64,000 nucleotides of DNA, from contig NZ_JAHRYQ010000001.1 in the NCBI RefSeq assembly GCF_020622065.1, positions 1,302,001 to 1,366,000 of the forward strand. The letters are read 5' to 3'. Within the stretch, counting starts at the first letter, position 1; every line of letters begins with the position of its first letter. The DNA comes from Geothrix sp. (GTDB lineage: Bacteria > Acidobacteriota > Holophagae > Holophagales > Holophagaceae). The notes under the pieces were generated by a model, which saw only the letters and a program-made list of their open reading frames with translations, ran no database searches and was not told the DNA's origin. Below are positions 32,335 through 40,884 of the stretch, piece by piece. Both the position numbers and the translations under genes were made by a program.

Positions 32335-33918
32335 ATGTCCGAATCCACCTCCAGGCCCGCCGTGCCCGCCGCGAGTGGCTCCGAGGAGCACGACCCGGCG
32401 CAGCTCGCCCAGGATCTGGCGGGCCTGGAGACCGTGATCAACCGCTCGGCGGCAGGCGCGGCGCGGACCTCGGTGAGGATCCAGACCCTGGCGCGGGAGA
32501 TCGACCGGATCCTCGACAGCACCCGGAGCATCCAGGGGACCCTGGAAGGCCTGGACGCGAACATCTCCCAGGCGGCTTCGGCGGCGGAGGAGGGCGCCGA
32601 GTCCACCCGCCTCATGGCCGACCTGACACGCCAGGGCCGCCGGGAAAGCGATGAGGCCGTGGCCACGGTCCGGCAGCTCCAGGAACAGACGACCCTCACT
32701 TCCGAACGCCTGGAATCCCTGATGGGGCACATTCTCCAGGTGAACGAAGTCTCGCAGGTGATCGGGGAGATCGCGGACCGCACGGGGATGCTCAGCCTCA
32801 ATGCCGCCATCGAGGCCGCCCATGCGGGCGCGGCGGGCCGGGGCTTCGCAGTGGTGGCCGAGGAAGTGCGGAAGCTGGCGGATCGCACCTCCAGGCAGAC
32901 CCAGGAAATCGGGCAGCTGCTGGAATCCATCCGCCGGGACCTCGATCCGGCCCGGGAGGCCATGGGCCGGAGCCTGGGCCTGGCTTCCGAAACCCGGGCC
33001 CAGGTGGAGGCTGTGGAGCAGCGGTTCTCGGGCATCGCGGAGCTGGCGGAATCCACTGCCGGGAATGTCTCCAGCATGGCCCGCACGGCCTCGGAGGAGC
33101 ACGCCGCGGCCCGGAGGCTTGTGGCGGCCTCGGGAGAGCTGCTGGATGCCACGGGCACCCTGAAGACCGAGGCGGAAGCCGTGGCCCAGGACGCCTTCAG
33201 CGTCTCCTCGCTCACCGAACTCGGGCACCGCCATCTGGCCGCCTACGATACGGGCTCGCTGTTCCACCGCGCGCTCGACCTGGCTCGGGGCCTCACCGCC
33301 ACCAGCGCCAAGATTCTCGAGGCGGCCCTCGGTGACGGGCGAGTCCGCCCGGAGGACCTGCTGGCGCTCGACTACCGGGAGATCCGGGGGGCGGAGATCC
33401 AGAGCCTCTCCCGCTTCTTCAATGTGCTGCATGTTCCGCCCGAAGGCTTCGCGCCCCCCAAATACCGCACCGCCTACGATGCCCTGGTGGAGCGGCCACT
33501 GCAGGAAGCCTTCGACCGCGTCCTCGAGCAGGAGCCGCGCCTCACCTTCGCCCTGGTCCTCGACCTCAACAGCTACGCCCCTTCCCATAACCGACGCTTC
33601 GCCCAGGACTGGACCGGCCACCCCGACAAGGATCTGGCCGGCAACCGCGTGAAGCGCTTCTTCACGGACAACCGCGTCCTGGTGCGGGGGGCGCGGCACG
33701 GCCTGGGCGAGGCGGCCGAGGCGCTCCCCGACCGGGCCAGCCGGGCGGCGTTCCAGCGGGTGGCCGACCTGGACGAAAAGGCCGCCCGCCGGGAGGATTT
33801 CCTGGTGCAGACCTATGCTCGCGACACGGGCGCCATCATCACGGTGCTCACAGTGCCGCTCCATGTCTGCGGCCAGCGCTACGGCGTGAGCCTGCTGGGC
33901 TGGTCGAGCGAGAGCTAG
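32335..33918 (+). CDS. Soluble methyl-accepting chemotaxis-type protein with C-terminal sensor
   Basis: The 527-residue protein has no membrane helix. The chemoreceptor signalling hairpin comes first, with its tip at about 143-180 ([20 protein letters not shown], then [17 protein letters not shown]). The C-terminal 230 residues form a sensor-like domain with [24 protein letters not shown] and [14 protein letters not shown]. The order is the reverse of classical receptors. It should signal to a CheA kinase from the cytoplasm. No che genes are adjacent. Confidence 0.87.
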   Translation: MSESTSRPAVPAASGSEEHDPAQLAQDLAGLETVINRSAAGAARTSVRIQTLAREIDRILDSTRSIQGTLEGLDANISQAASAAEEGAESTRLMADLTRQGRRESDEAVATVRQLQEQTTLTSERLESLMGHILQVNEVSQVIGEIADRTGMLSLNAAIEAAHAGAAGRGFAVVAEEVRKLADRTSRQTQEIGQLLESIRRDLDPAREAMGRSLGLASETRAQVEAVEQRFSGIAELAESTAGNVSSMARTASEEHAAARRLVAASGELLDATGTLKTEAEAVAQDAFSVSSLTELGHRHLAAYDTGSLFHRALDLARGLTATSAKILEAALGDGRVRPEDLLALDYREIRGAEIQSLSRFFNVLHVPPEGFAPPKYRTAYDALVERPLQEAFDRVLEQEPRLTFALVLDLNSYAPSHNRRFAQDWTGHPDKDLAGNRVKRFFTDNRVLVRGARHGLGEAAEALPDRASRAAFQRVADLDEKAARREDFLVQTYARDTGAIITVLTVPLHVCGQRYGVSLLGWSSES

Positions 33919-33982
33919 ACGCCGCGGAGCGCTCGCCAGGCTCCATCCCTCGTGCGGTGTCGTATGGTTTTGTCACGACCTC

Positions 33983-35371
33983 TTAGATCGGCCTGGCTTC
34001 GAGCTTCCGCCCCAGGGTGAACCGGCCCTGGGCCAGCTTGCCCAGGGCCCGGGCCAGGGCTTCGCGGCTGCAGGCCAATTCCGAGCTCCAGTCTTCCAGG
34101 GGGAGCTCGCCGCCCTCGGGGTGGGCCTCCGTCCAGGCCTGCCAGAGGGCCGAGAGGACCGTCGCGTCCGGTTCTTGGCGATCCCGCCAGCTGCGTTCCT
34201 GGGGGCGCTTCGGTTCGTAAAAGGAAAGGCCCCGCAGCTTGTCGGGCAGGAAAGCCTGCTCGCGGTCGTAGTCGTCGTGGGAGTAGTGGTAGCCCGCGCC
34301 GCGACCGGCCTTGCGGGCGGTGGCGGTGTGGGCGTCGCGGATGGCCTCGGGAATGGGCGCGTCATCGGCCGCCAGGGCCGCGTCCACCGCCAGCACGGTG
34401 GCGTTGCTCTTGGGGGCGTTGGCCACATAGATGATGGCCTGGGCCAGGGGGATGCGGGCCTCGGGCCAGCCGATCTGCTCCACGGCGCGGCTGGCGGCCT
34501 CGCAGAGAATGAAGGCCTGGGGATCGGCGTTGCCCACATCCTCCGCGGCGCAGACCATGAGGCGCCGGGCGATGAAGCGGGGATCTTCGCCGCCGCGGAT
34601 CATGCGGCTCAGGTAGTAGAGGGCCGCGTCCGCGTCGGAGCCCCGCAGGCTCTTCTGGAAGGCGCTGGCCAGGTCGTAGTGGCCGTCGGCGCGGTCGAAC
34701 ATCATGCGGCCGCCCAGGGCGCCCTGGAGGGATTCCAGATCCGGATCCGGCATCTCCATCCAGGTTTCCAGGCCCGAGAGTGCCGAGCGCAGGTCGCCGC
34801 CGGCCCAGTGGGAGAGCCACTCGAAGACCTCCTTGGGCTCGGGCTTGCCAGCCTGCTCCTTGGCCCAGGCCCGCTTCAGCACCTGCTGGATGTGGATGGG
34901 CTCGAGGGCCTTGAGGGCGATGAGCTGGCAGCGGCTGCGGAGCGCCGGGTTCAGGTAGAAGGCGGGGTTCTCGGTGGTGGCGCCGATGAGCACGGCCTCG
35001 CCCCGTTCCAGGAAGGGCAGCAGGATGTCCTGCTGAGCCCGGTTGAAGCGGTGGATCTCGTCCAGGAACACCACGGGCGGCACGCTTCGGAACAGCGGCA
35101 TCTCGCGGCTGTCCGCCAGGAACTTCTTCAGCTCCGCCGCGCTGCCGCTGACCCCCGAGAACTCCATGAAGCCATGGCCCGTGGCCTCCGCCAGGATGCG
35201 GGCCAGGGTGGTCTTGCCGGTGCCTGGCGGGCCCCACATCACCATTGAGGGCAGGCGCCCCCCGGCCGTGAGCCGGGTCAGGGCGCCCTTCGGCCCCAGC
35301 AGGTGGGCCTGGCCCACCACCTCATCGAGGGTGGCGGGGCGGAGGCGTTCGGGAAGGGGGATGTGGGACAT
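33983..35371 (-). CDS. rarA: Replication-associated recombination protein A
   Basis: The 462-residue AAA+ ATPase matches RarA/MgsA: RPATLDEVVGQ, Walker A WGPPGTGKTTL, Walker B VVFLDEIHRFN, sensor IGATTENPAFYLNPAL and the C-terminal YHYSHDD. It acts at stalled replication forks. A TAGGCT box on the minus strand (35384-35389) and GGAGGGG lie right before the start. It is divergent from alaX. Confidence 0.94.
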   Translation of the reverse strand: MSHIPLPERLRPATLDEVVGQAHLLGPKGALTRLTAGGRLPSMVMWGPPGTGKTTLARILAEATGHGFMEFSGVSGSAAELKKFLADSREMPLFRSVPPVVFLDEIHRFNRAQQDILLPFLERGEAVLIGATTENPAFYLNPALRSRCQLIALKALEPIHIQQVLKRAWAKEQAGKPEPKEVFEWLSHWAGGDLRSALSGLETWMEMPDPDLESLQGALGGRMMFDRADGHYDLASAFQKSLRGSDADAALYYLSRMIRGGEDPRFIARRLMVCAAEDVGNADPQAFILCEAASRAVEQIGWPEARIPLAQAIIYVANAPKSNATVLAVDAALAADDAPIPEAIRDAHTATARKAGRGAGYHYSHDDYDREQAFLPDKLRGLSFYEPKRPQERSWRDRQEPDATVLSALWQAWTEAHPEGGELPLEDWSSELACSREALARALGKLAQGRFTLGRKLEARPI

Positions 35372-35383
35372 GGCGACCCCTCC

Positions 35384-35408
35384 AGCCTATCAGCGCCTGT
35401 GCTAGGCT
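35384..35408. promoter_or_regulatory. Divergent rarA/alaX promoter with AGCCTA-N13-TAGGCT inverted repeat
   Basis: The 43-bp space between the two starts carries TAGGCT on the minus strand (35384-35389) and TAGGCT on the plus strand (35403-35408), together forming an inverted repeat with a 13-bp spacer. Each copy is placed as a -10 box for its own gene. The plus-strand copy ends six bases before the alaX ATG. Confidence 0.45.
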
Positions 35409-35414
35409 CCCGGC

Positions 35415-36608
35415 ATGTCCACGCCCGCCTATGAACGAGACCCTTTTGCCACGGTGCTCGAGACCCGCATCCTGGCCAGCGGGGAGGAGCGGGGACGCCC
35501 CTTCGTCCTCCTGGAAGACACGGTTTTCTACCCGGAGGGGGGCGGCCAGCCCTGCGACCTGGGCATGGTGAATGGCGTGGCCGTGGTGGAGGTCCAGAAA
35601 CGCGAGGGCGGGATCCGCCACTACCTTGCGGCGGCCCTCCCGGTGGGGCCTGCTTCGCTGCAGTTGGACTGGATCCGCCGCTTCGACCACATGCAGCAGC
35701 ACACGGGCCAGCACCTGCTGACGGCCGTGGCCCAGGATCAGTTCAAGTGGGGCACGACGGCCTTCCACCTGGGGGGAACGGTCTGCGACATCGAGCTGGA
35801 TGCGCCGTCGATCTCCCCCGCGGAGATGGAGCGGCTGGAGGAGGCCGTGGCGGCGGAGATCCGTGCCCGGCGCGAGGTCACGGCCCGGTGGGTGAACCCC
35901 GAGGCCTACGGGGCCGAAGCCGTGCGCTCCCGCGGATTGCCGGAGGGGCACACGGGCGACATCCGCCTGGTGCAGATCGCCGGGGTGGATCTCAACACCT
36001 GCGGGGGCACGCACCTGCATCACACGGGGGAGATCGAGGCCCTGAAGCTGCTGGGCACCGAAGGCATCCGCGGAGGCACCCGCCTCTACTATGTGGCCGG
36101 CAGGCGCGCCAGGCTGCGCCTGGGCGCGCATGAAGAGCGCAATGCAAGGCTGCGGACCCTGCTTGGTGCACCCGACGAGGAACTCGTCGCCGCCCTCCAG
36201 ATCAAGCTGGATCAGCTGCTGGCTCTGGAGCGCCGCAGCCGGAAGCTGGAGGAGGAGCTGGTGGAGTTCCAGGCCGCCGCGCTGGCCGCGCGGCCTGATG
36301 CCCTGGTGGAAGCCCACCTCGAAGGTCGCGACATGGCCTTTCTCCAGAAGCTGGCTCGGGGCATTCTCGCGGCGGATCCCGCCAAGGCCGTGTTCCTCAC
36401 GGCGGATCCTGGCGGGCAGGGCCTCTTCCTCCTGACCGCGGGTGCGGGTTCCCGGCTGGAGGTACCCTCGGTCGGCCAGGCCGTGGCGGGGATCCTCGGG
36501 GCCAAGGGCGGCGGTTCCGGCAAGAGCTTCCAGGGCAAGGCGCCGAGCCTGTCTGCGCGAGGGGAGGCTCTGGCCCACCTCCTGCACTGGGCCGAGATGG
36601 GACAATGA
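35415..36608 (+). CDS. AlaX-type alanyl-tRNA editing protein with DHHA1 domain
   Basis: The 397-residue protein lacks the alanyl-tRNA synthetase catalytic core but has the editing domain: FYPEGGGQPCD, zinc ligands in HMQQHTGQHLL and CGGTHLHHTGEI, then a coiled coil and a DHHA1-like C-terminal domain. This is the long AlaX form that removes Ser or Gly from mischarged tRNA-Ala. The ATG sits almost directly after a -10-like box, suggesting a leaderless message. It is followed by a cysteine desulfurase 7 bp later. Confidence 0.9.
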   Translation: MSTPAYERDPFATVLETRILASGEERGRPFVLLEDTVFYPEGGGQPCDLGMVNGVAVVEVQKREGGIRHYLAAALPVGPASLQLDWIRRFDHMQQHTGQHLLTAVAQDQFKWGTTAFHLGGTVCDIELDAPSISPAEMERLEEAVAAEIRARREVTARWVNPEAYGAEAVRSRGLPEGHTGDIRLVQIAGVDLNTCGGTHLHHTGEIEALKLLGTEGIRGGTRLYYVAGRRARLRLGAHEERNARLRTLLGAPDEELVAALQIKLDQLLALERRSRKLEEELVEFQAAALAARPDALVEAHLEGRDMAFLQKLARGILAADPAKAVFLTADPGGQGLFLLTAGAGSRLEVPSVGQAVAGILGAKGGGSGKSFQGKAPSLSARGEALAHLLHWAEMGQ

Positions 36609-36615
36609 CGCCGCC

Positions 36616-37764
36616 ATGGATCTGATCTACCTCGACCACAACGCCACCACACCCCTCGACCCCGAGGCCTTCGAAGCCATGCGGCCCTGGTTCACGGAGC
36701 GTTTCGGCAATGCCAGCGCGGCCTATGCCCTGGGGCACCTGTCGGATGGTGCGGTGGTGGCGGCGCGGGAGCAGGCGGCGGCCCTGGTGGGCTGCGCCCC
36801 CGCGGAGATCGTGTTCACGAGCGGGGGCACGGAAAGCCTGAACCACGCCGTCCGGGGCGTATGGGAGGCGTTTCCCACGAAGCGGCACCTGGTCACCACG
36901 GCCGTGGAACACCCCGCCGTACGAGCGCTGGCGACCTGGTGGAAGGCCCAGGGAGGCGAGGTCGCGGAAGTGGGTGTGGATGCCGAGGGGCGCCTTGACC
37001 TGGCCGCGCTGGAGGCCGCCGTGCGGCCGGACACGGCGCTGGTGGCCGTCATGGCCGCCAACAACGAATCAGGCGTGCTGTTCCCGGTCGCCGAGATCGC
37101 GCGCCGGGTGAAGGCCAAGGGCGCCCTGTTCCTGGTGGATGCCACCCAGGCCATCGGCAAAGTGCCCGTGGCGGCGGCGGACTGGGGCGCGGACCTGCTC
37201 ACGCTCAGCGGACACAAATTTCATGGACCCAAGGGGACGGGCCTGCTCATGATCCGGCGGGGCGTGCGCCTGAAGCCCTTCATGCTGGGTGGCTCCCAGG
37301 AGCGGGGGCGCCGCGGCGGCACCGAGAATGTCCCGGGGCTCGTGGGGCTGGGCAAGGCCGCGGCCCTCGCCCAGGCGCGGCTGCCGCAAATGGACCGCGT
37401 GCGGCACCTGCGCGATGCCCTGGAGACCCGCCTCATGGCCGAGGTCCCGGAAGTGCGCATCCATGGAAGCGGGGCGGAGCGCCTCCCCAACACCAGTCTC
37501 GTGGGGTTTGCGGGAATCGAAGGCGAGGCCCTGCAGCTGAAGCTGGCCGAGCAGGGCATCTGCGTCTCCACGGGGAGCGCCTGCAGCACGGGCATGCGGG
37601 AACCCAGCCATGTGCTGCGCGCCATGCAGGTGCCCGACACCTACGCGCGCGGGACGGTGCGCTTCAGCCTGGGATTGGGTACCACACCGGTGCAGATGAC
37701 CCGGCTGATGGACCTGCTGCCGGGGCTGGTGTCGGAGCTGCGCCAAGGGCTGGGTCGATCTTGA
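36616..37764 (+). CDS. Cysteine desulfurase, NifS/IscS family
   Basis: The 382-residue PLP enzyme starts MDLIYLDHNATTPLDPEA. The PLP lysine is in LSGHKFHGPKG and the catalytic Cys loop is VSTGSACSTGMRE. It takes sulfur from cysteine for Fe-S clusters or tRNA thiolation. No iscU or mnmA gene is adjacent, so the use of the sulfur is not shown. The ATG at 36616 is used, as the frame upstream overlaps alaX. Confidence 0.93.
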   Translation: MDLIYLDHNATTPLDPEAFEAMRPWFTERFGNASAAYALGHLSDGAVVAAREQAAALVGCAPAEIVFTSGGTESLNHAVRGVWEAFPTKRHLVTTAVEHPAVRALATWWKAQGGEVAEVGVDAEGRLDLAALEAAVRPDTALVAVMAANNESGVLFPVAEIARRVKAKGALFLVDATQAIGKVPVAAADWGADLLTLSGHKFHGPKGTGLLMIRRGVRLKPFMLGGSQERGRRGGTENVPGLVGLGKAAALAQARLPQMDRVRHLRDALETRLMAEVPEVRIHGSGAERLPNTSLVGFAGIEGEALQLKLAEQGICVSTGSACSTGMREPSHVLRAMQVPDTYARGTVRFSLGLGTTPVQMTRLMDLLPGLVSELRQGLGRS

Positions 37765-37879
37765 ATTGATCGATAAATTCCATGAGCAATATTGAAATTT
37801 AATACTTTCATGGAGTAGGTATCGAATACATGATGGGGAGGTTCATTCCCTTCCGCCTCCTTCCGACCTGGAGCGCATC
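37765..37879. promoter_or_regulatory. AT-rich control region upstream of the propeller gene
   Basis: This 115-bp spacer is markedly AT-rich against a GC-rich background. It holds a perfect 7-bp inverted repeat TCCATGA (37779-37785) / TCATGGA (37808-37814) with a 22-bp spacer, and GATCGAT/TATCGAA elements outside it. This looks like an operator-bearing promoter for the gene starting at 37880. Confidence 0.45.
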
Positions 37880-39139
37880 ATGGCCCTGGAACGCCTCAAG
37901 CGCCTCGCCCAAGGGTTCCTGCCCACTCCCGCCCAGGCTGCGGCCATCCGGTGGCGGACACCAGCCGTGGTGGATCGCGGACGGATCGGAGAGGCCCGCG
38001 TGGCCCTGGATCGCCACGGGCGCGGCGTGCTGCTCTGGGAGAACGCGGGCAAGCTGTGGACCATGCCCATGGGCCCCGGCGCCTCGCCCGCGCTCATGCG
38101 ACTTCCCTTCGGAGATGGGACGACGCCGCGGCTGGCCCTGAACCCCGAAGGACGGGGGCTCGCGATCTGGCTGGCTGATGGGGAGGACGAGCGCCAGATC
38201 CTGGGCGCCGTTCTCGGCCCCGGCGAGAGCCCGGGCCGCAGCGTGTTCCGGACGGTGGGGCGGATCCACCAGCTCCAGGTGGCCGTCGACCGGCGCGGCA
38301 ATGCGCTGGTGGCCTGGGTCCATGAACGGGTGGGCCAGATCGAGGTGATGGCCCATGCCTTCAACACCCGCGGGGAGGCCTGGGACGAGGCGCCGGTCCT
38401 CCTGGGGCTCCCGGGGGATCCGTCGGCTTCGCCGCAGCTGGCCGCCAACCGGCGGGAGCACGCCATGGTGGTCTGGGAAGCCCAGAACAGCGTGTTCGAG
38501 GGACTGATGGCCTGCCACTACTGGCCGGCGGATCGGATCTGGTCCGATCGTCCCGTGCCCGTCGTGGCTCATGCCGCCCGGCATCACCAGGTGGCGATGG
38601 ACGACTCCGGGAACGCCCTGGCCCTCTGGGTTCACGCGCCGTACGGCCAGCGCAGCCTCCTCGAGGCCAGCTTCTACGAGGCCCTTCATGGCGAGTGGAG
38701 TGAGCCCGTGGTGCTTGCGAGCGCCCATGTGATGTCTTCCCCCCGGCTGGTCATGAATGGGGATGGCGAAGCCCTGGCCGCCTGGTCCCAGCGGGAAAAC
38801 GCCGGCGTCTCGCGACTGCTCGTGAAGGCCTTCAAGGGAAGGGGCTGGGAGCCCGGCGCGGAGTGCCTCGACCATGGCCATGAACCCGTCCAGGACTATG
38901 CCATCGACCTGGCAGAGGATGGTCGTGCGGGGTTTGTCGTGGTCCAGCGGGGAGCCACCGGGGACCAGGTGTCCGTCCGGATCCGGGAGGATGGGTGGTC
39001 TCTTCCCAGGACGATGGGATCGGCCCCCGGTTCCGTCTGTGCCGCGCCGCGCATCGCGCTCAGTCCGCAGGGGGCCTCGCTCATCTGGATCCAGGGCGAG
39101 GGCGACGGCCGATCTCTGGTCCTGACGGACTCCCACTGA
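37880..39139 (+). CDS. Repeat protein, probable eight-bladed beta-propeller
   Basis: The 419-residue protein has no signal peptide. It contains eight repeats of the type VAxDxxGxAxxxW at about residues 41, 85, 134, 187, 238, 290, 342 and 393, for example VALDRHGRGVLLW, VAVDRRGNALVAW and VAMDDSGNALALW. The 44-53-residue period and the strand pattern fit propeller blades. No known family name was recognised. It is monocistronic with an unusual AT-rich upstream region. The function is unknown; ligand or protein binding is the usual use of such folds. Confidence 0.75.
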   Translation: MALERLKRLAQGFLPTPAQAAAIRWRTPAVVDRGRIGEARVALDRHGRGVLLWENAGKLWTMPMGPGASPALMRLPFGDGTTPRLALNPEGRGLAIWLADGEDERQILGAVLGPGESPGRSVFRTVGRIHQLQVAVDRRGNALVAWVHERVGQIEVMAHAFNTRGEAWDEAPVLLGLPGDPSASPQLAANRREHAMVVWEAQNSVFEGLMACHYWPADRIWSDRPVPVVAHAARHHQVAMDDSGNALALWVHAPYGQRSLLEASFYEALHGEWSEPVVLASAHVMSSPRLVMNGDGEALAAWSQRENAGVSRLLVKAFKGRGWEPGAECLDHGHEPVQDYAIDLAEDGRAGFVVVQRGATGDQVSVRIREDGWSLPRTMGSAPGSVCAAPRIALSPQGASLIWIQGEGDGRSLVLTDSH

Positions 39140-39158
39140 AGGCAGCCCGCACCGGATC

Positions 39159-40133
39159 CTAGGCGCCGAGCAGCTGTTTCGAATAGTGTTCCACGGCGTA
39201 GGGCAGCCAGCGGTGGCCCGGCAGGTCGCGGCTGAGGTAGCCCATGTGGCCGCCGCGGGGCTCGAAGTGGAGGTGGACCGCCGGTGAAGGCTGGGCTTCG
39301 GCGGCGTGCCGCCAGGGAATGAAAGGGTCGTCCTTGGCCATGAGGATCACGGTGGGGATGGTGATCTTCGACAGGTGGAACCGGGCTGAGCACTGGTCGT
39401 AGTAGTCGTCGGCATCCCGGAAGCCTGCGGCCTTCGTGGTGTAGGCATCGTCGAACTGCCGCAGGCTCATCAAGGGGCTGGTCCGGTAGATGTCGGGGAT
39501 GAGGCCGTCCTCCACGCGCTGGTGGATGGCCTTGCGGCACCGCCGGATGAAGCGGAGTTCGTAGAGGCGGCTGAGGCCCCGGTGGATGGTGTCGGAGCAG
39601 GCGCCGAGATCCACCGGCGGGTTCACCGCGATGGCGGCGTCGGGCTGGGCGGCCGGCCCCCGCAGCCCACCGCCCAGGTTCAGGAGCAGGGCGTTCGCGG
39701 ATAGGGAGTAGCCGATGGCCAGCTGGCGAAGGTCCGGGTGGCGTTCGCGGGCGGCCGCGAAGGCCGCGCCCAGATCCTCGCCGGAACCGCTGTGGTAGGG
39801 CTGTTTCGCCAGGCCGCGCCCCTCGCCGCAGCCCCGGTGGTTCACGGTCCAGACATGATGGCCCAGCTTCCGGGCCAGGGCGATGGTGCGCCGGACATAG
39901 TGAGCCTGATCGTCTCCCCCCAGGCCATGGAAGACCAACACCAGGGCATTGGTCTCACCCGGGTAGTGCCGACCCGTGAGCTGGTCGCCATCGGCAAGCT
40001 GGATGCGGAAGGGCTCCGAGGGATGCGTCGGCAACTCGCCCGGCAGGTAGTTGCCGAGGATGGTCTGCAGGTGCCCGGAGGCGGCCCACCAGGGCGCGCG
40101 GCAGGAGAGAGGCGGAGGGACGAGCGGGCGCAT
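39159..40133 (-). CDS. YheT-family alpha/beta hydrolase
   Basis: The 324-residue protein matches the YheT/COG0429 group: WAASGHLQTILGNYLP at the start, VLVFHGLGGDDQAHYVRR, the nucleophile in AIGYSLSANALL, the acid in MAKDDPFIP and the histidine in EPRGGHMGYL. These are esterases of unclear natural substrate. It is the downstream gene of a two-gene minus-strand group with an exported protein. Confidence 0.9.
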   Translation of the reverse strand: MRPLVPPPLSCRAPWWAASGHLQTILGNYLPGELPTHPSEPFRIQLADGDQLTGRHYPGETNALVLVFHGLGGDDQAHYVRRTIALARKLGHHVWTVNHRGCGEGRGLAKQPYHSGSGEDLGAAFAAARERHPDLRQLAIGYSLSANALLLNLGGGLRGPAAQPDAAIAVNPPVDLGACSDTIHRGLSRLYELRFIRRCRKAIHQRVEDGLIPDIYRTSPLMSLRQFDDAYTTKAAGFRDADDYYDQCSARFHLSKITIPTVILMAKDDPFIPWRHAAEAQPSPAVHLHFEPRGGHMGYLSRDLPGHRWLPYAVEHYSKQLLGA

Positions 40134-40157
40134 GACCCCAGTTTGCGCCCGGAGCCC

Positions 40158-40703
40158 TCAGTCGTTCCGCTTGAAGACGAATTTGTACGAAAACGGATTG
40201 TCGAGCTTCGGATGGGCGTAGGTCACCTGCAAGGCCAGGGAGCTGCCATCCTTCCGCATCGAATAGACATGCTTCAGCGTGTAGCCATCACCCGTGAGGG
40301 TCTGGATCATGGTGGGGCCGTCCTTGGTGAGGGTGGCCTTGAACACCACATCGTCGCTGCGTTTCCAGTCGTTCTCGGTGCCATCAGCCGGGGTGTCGAT
40401 GGGGCGCTCCCGGCCCATGGTCACCGAGAAGCTGTCCCCGGCCAGGATGTCCAGCTTGTTGAAGCTGCGGCAGGCGCCCTGGAGCTTCTTCTTCCAGAAG
40501 AGCTTCATGGCGAAGTTCAGATCCTTCAGATGGGCATCGATCTGCTCGTCGATCTTGTCGCTCTGGGAGGCCTGGAGGGTCCACTCGCCGTCCCAGTCGA
40601 CCTGGGCCTGTTTCGGGGCGGATTCCTTAGTGGGCGCCTTGGCCTTCTGGGCGACCACCGGAAGGGCCAGCAGGCAAGGCAGCAGAATGGACAGCAAGCG
40701 CAT
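40158..40703 (-). CDS. Exported hypothetical protein (181 aa)
   Basis: The protein has a signal peptide (MRLLSILLPCLLALPVVAQ). The mature part is beta-rich in the second half (VVFKATLTKDGPTMIQTLTG, then SSLALQVTYAHPKLDN), with a pattern like lipocalin-type barrels. The ATG at 40703 follows GGAG; the frame is open upstream in the promoter region of maeB. No family was recognised. Confidence 0.68.
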   Translation of the reverse strand: MRLLSILLPCLLALPVVAQKAKAPTKESAPKQAQVDWDGEWTLQASQSDKIDEQIDAHLKDLNFAMKLFWKKKLQGACRSFNKLDILAGDSFSVTMGRERPIDTPADGTENDWKRSDDVVFKATLTKDGPTMIQTLTGDGYTLKHVYSMRKDGSSLALQVTYAHPKLDNPFSYKFVFKRND

Positions 40704-40884
40704 GGATGCTCCGTGGAGAGATCGTTGGATCGTACCTCCGGGAGGGGCCGCGCGGAAGCGTTCCTTGTGATTCCTGCAACAAAGCCGCGAATTGATGACC
40801 TTCCAGGAAAGATCGCGTAAGACGAGGTGTAAGCTGGGGGCAATCAGCCCAAAAACCAGGGCACTCAATTGAAGGAGTGTGGCT

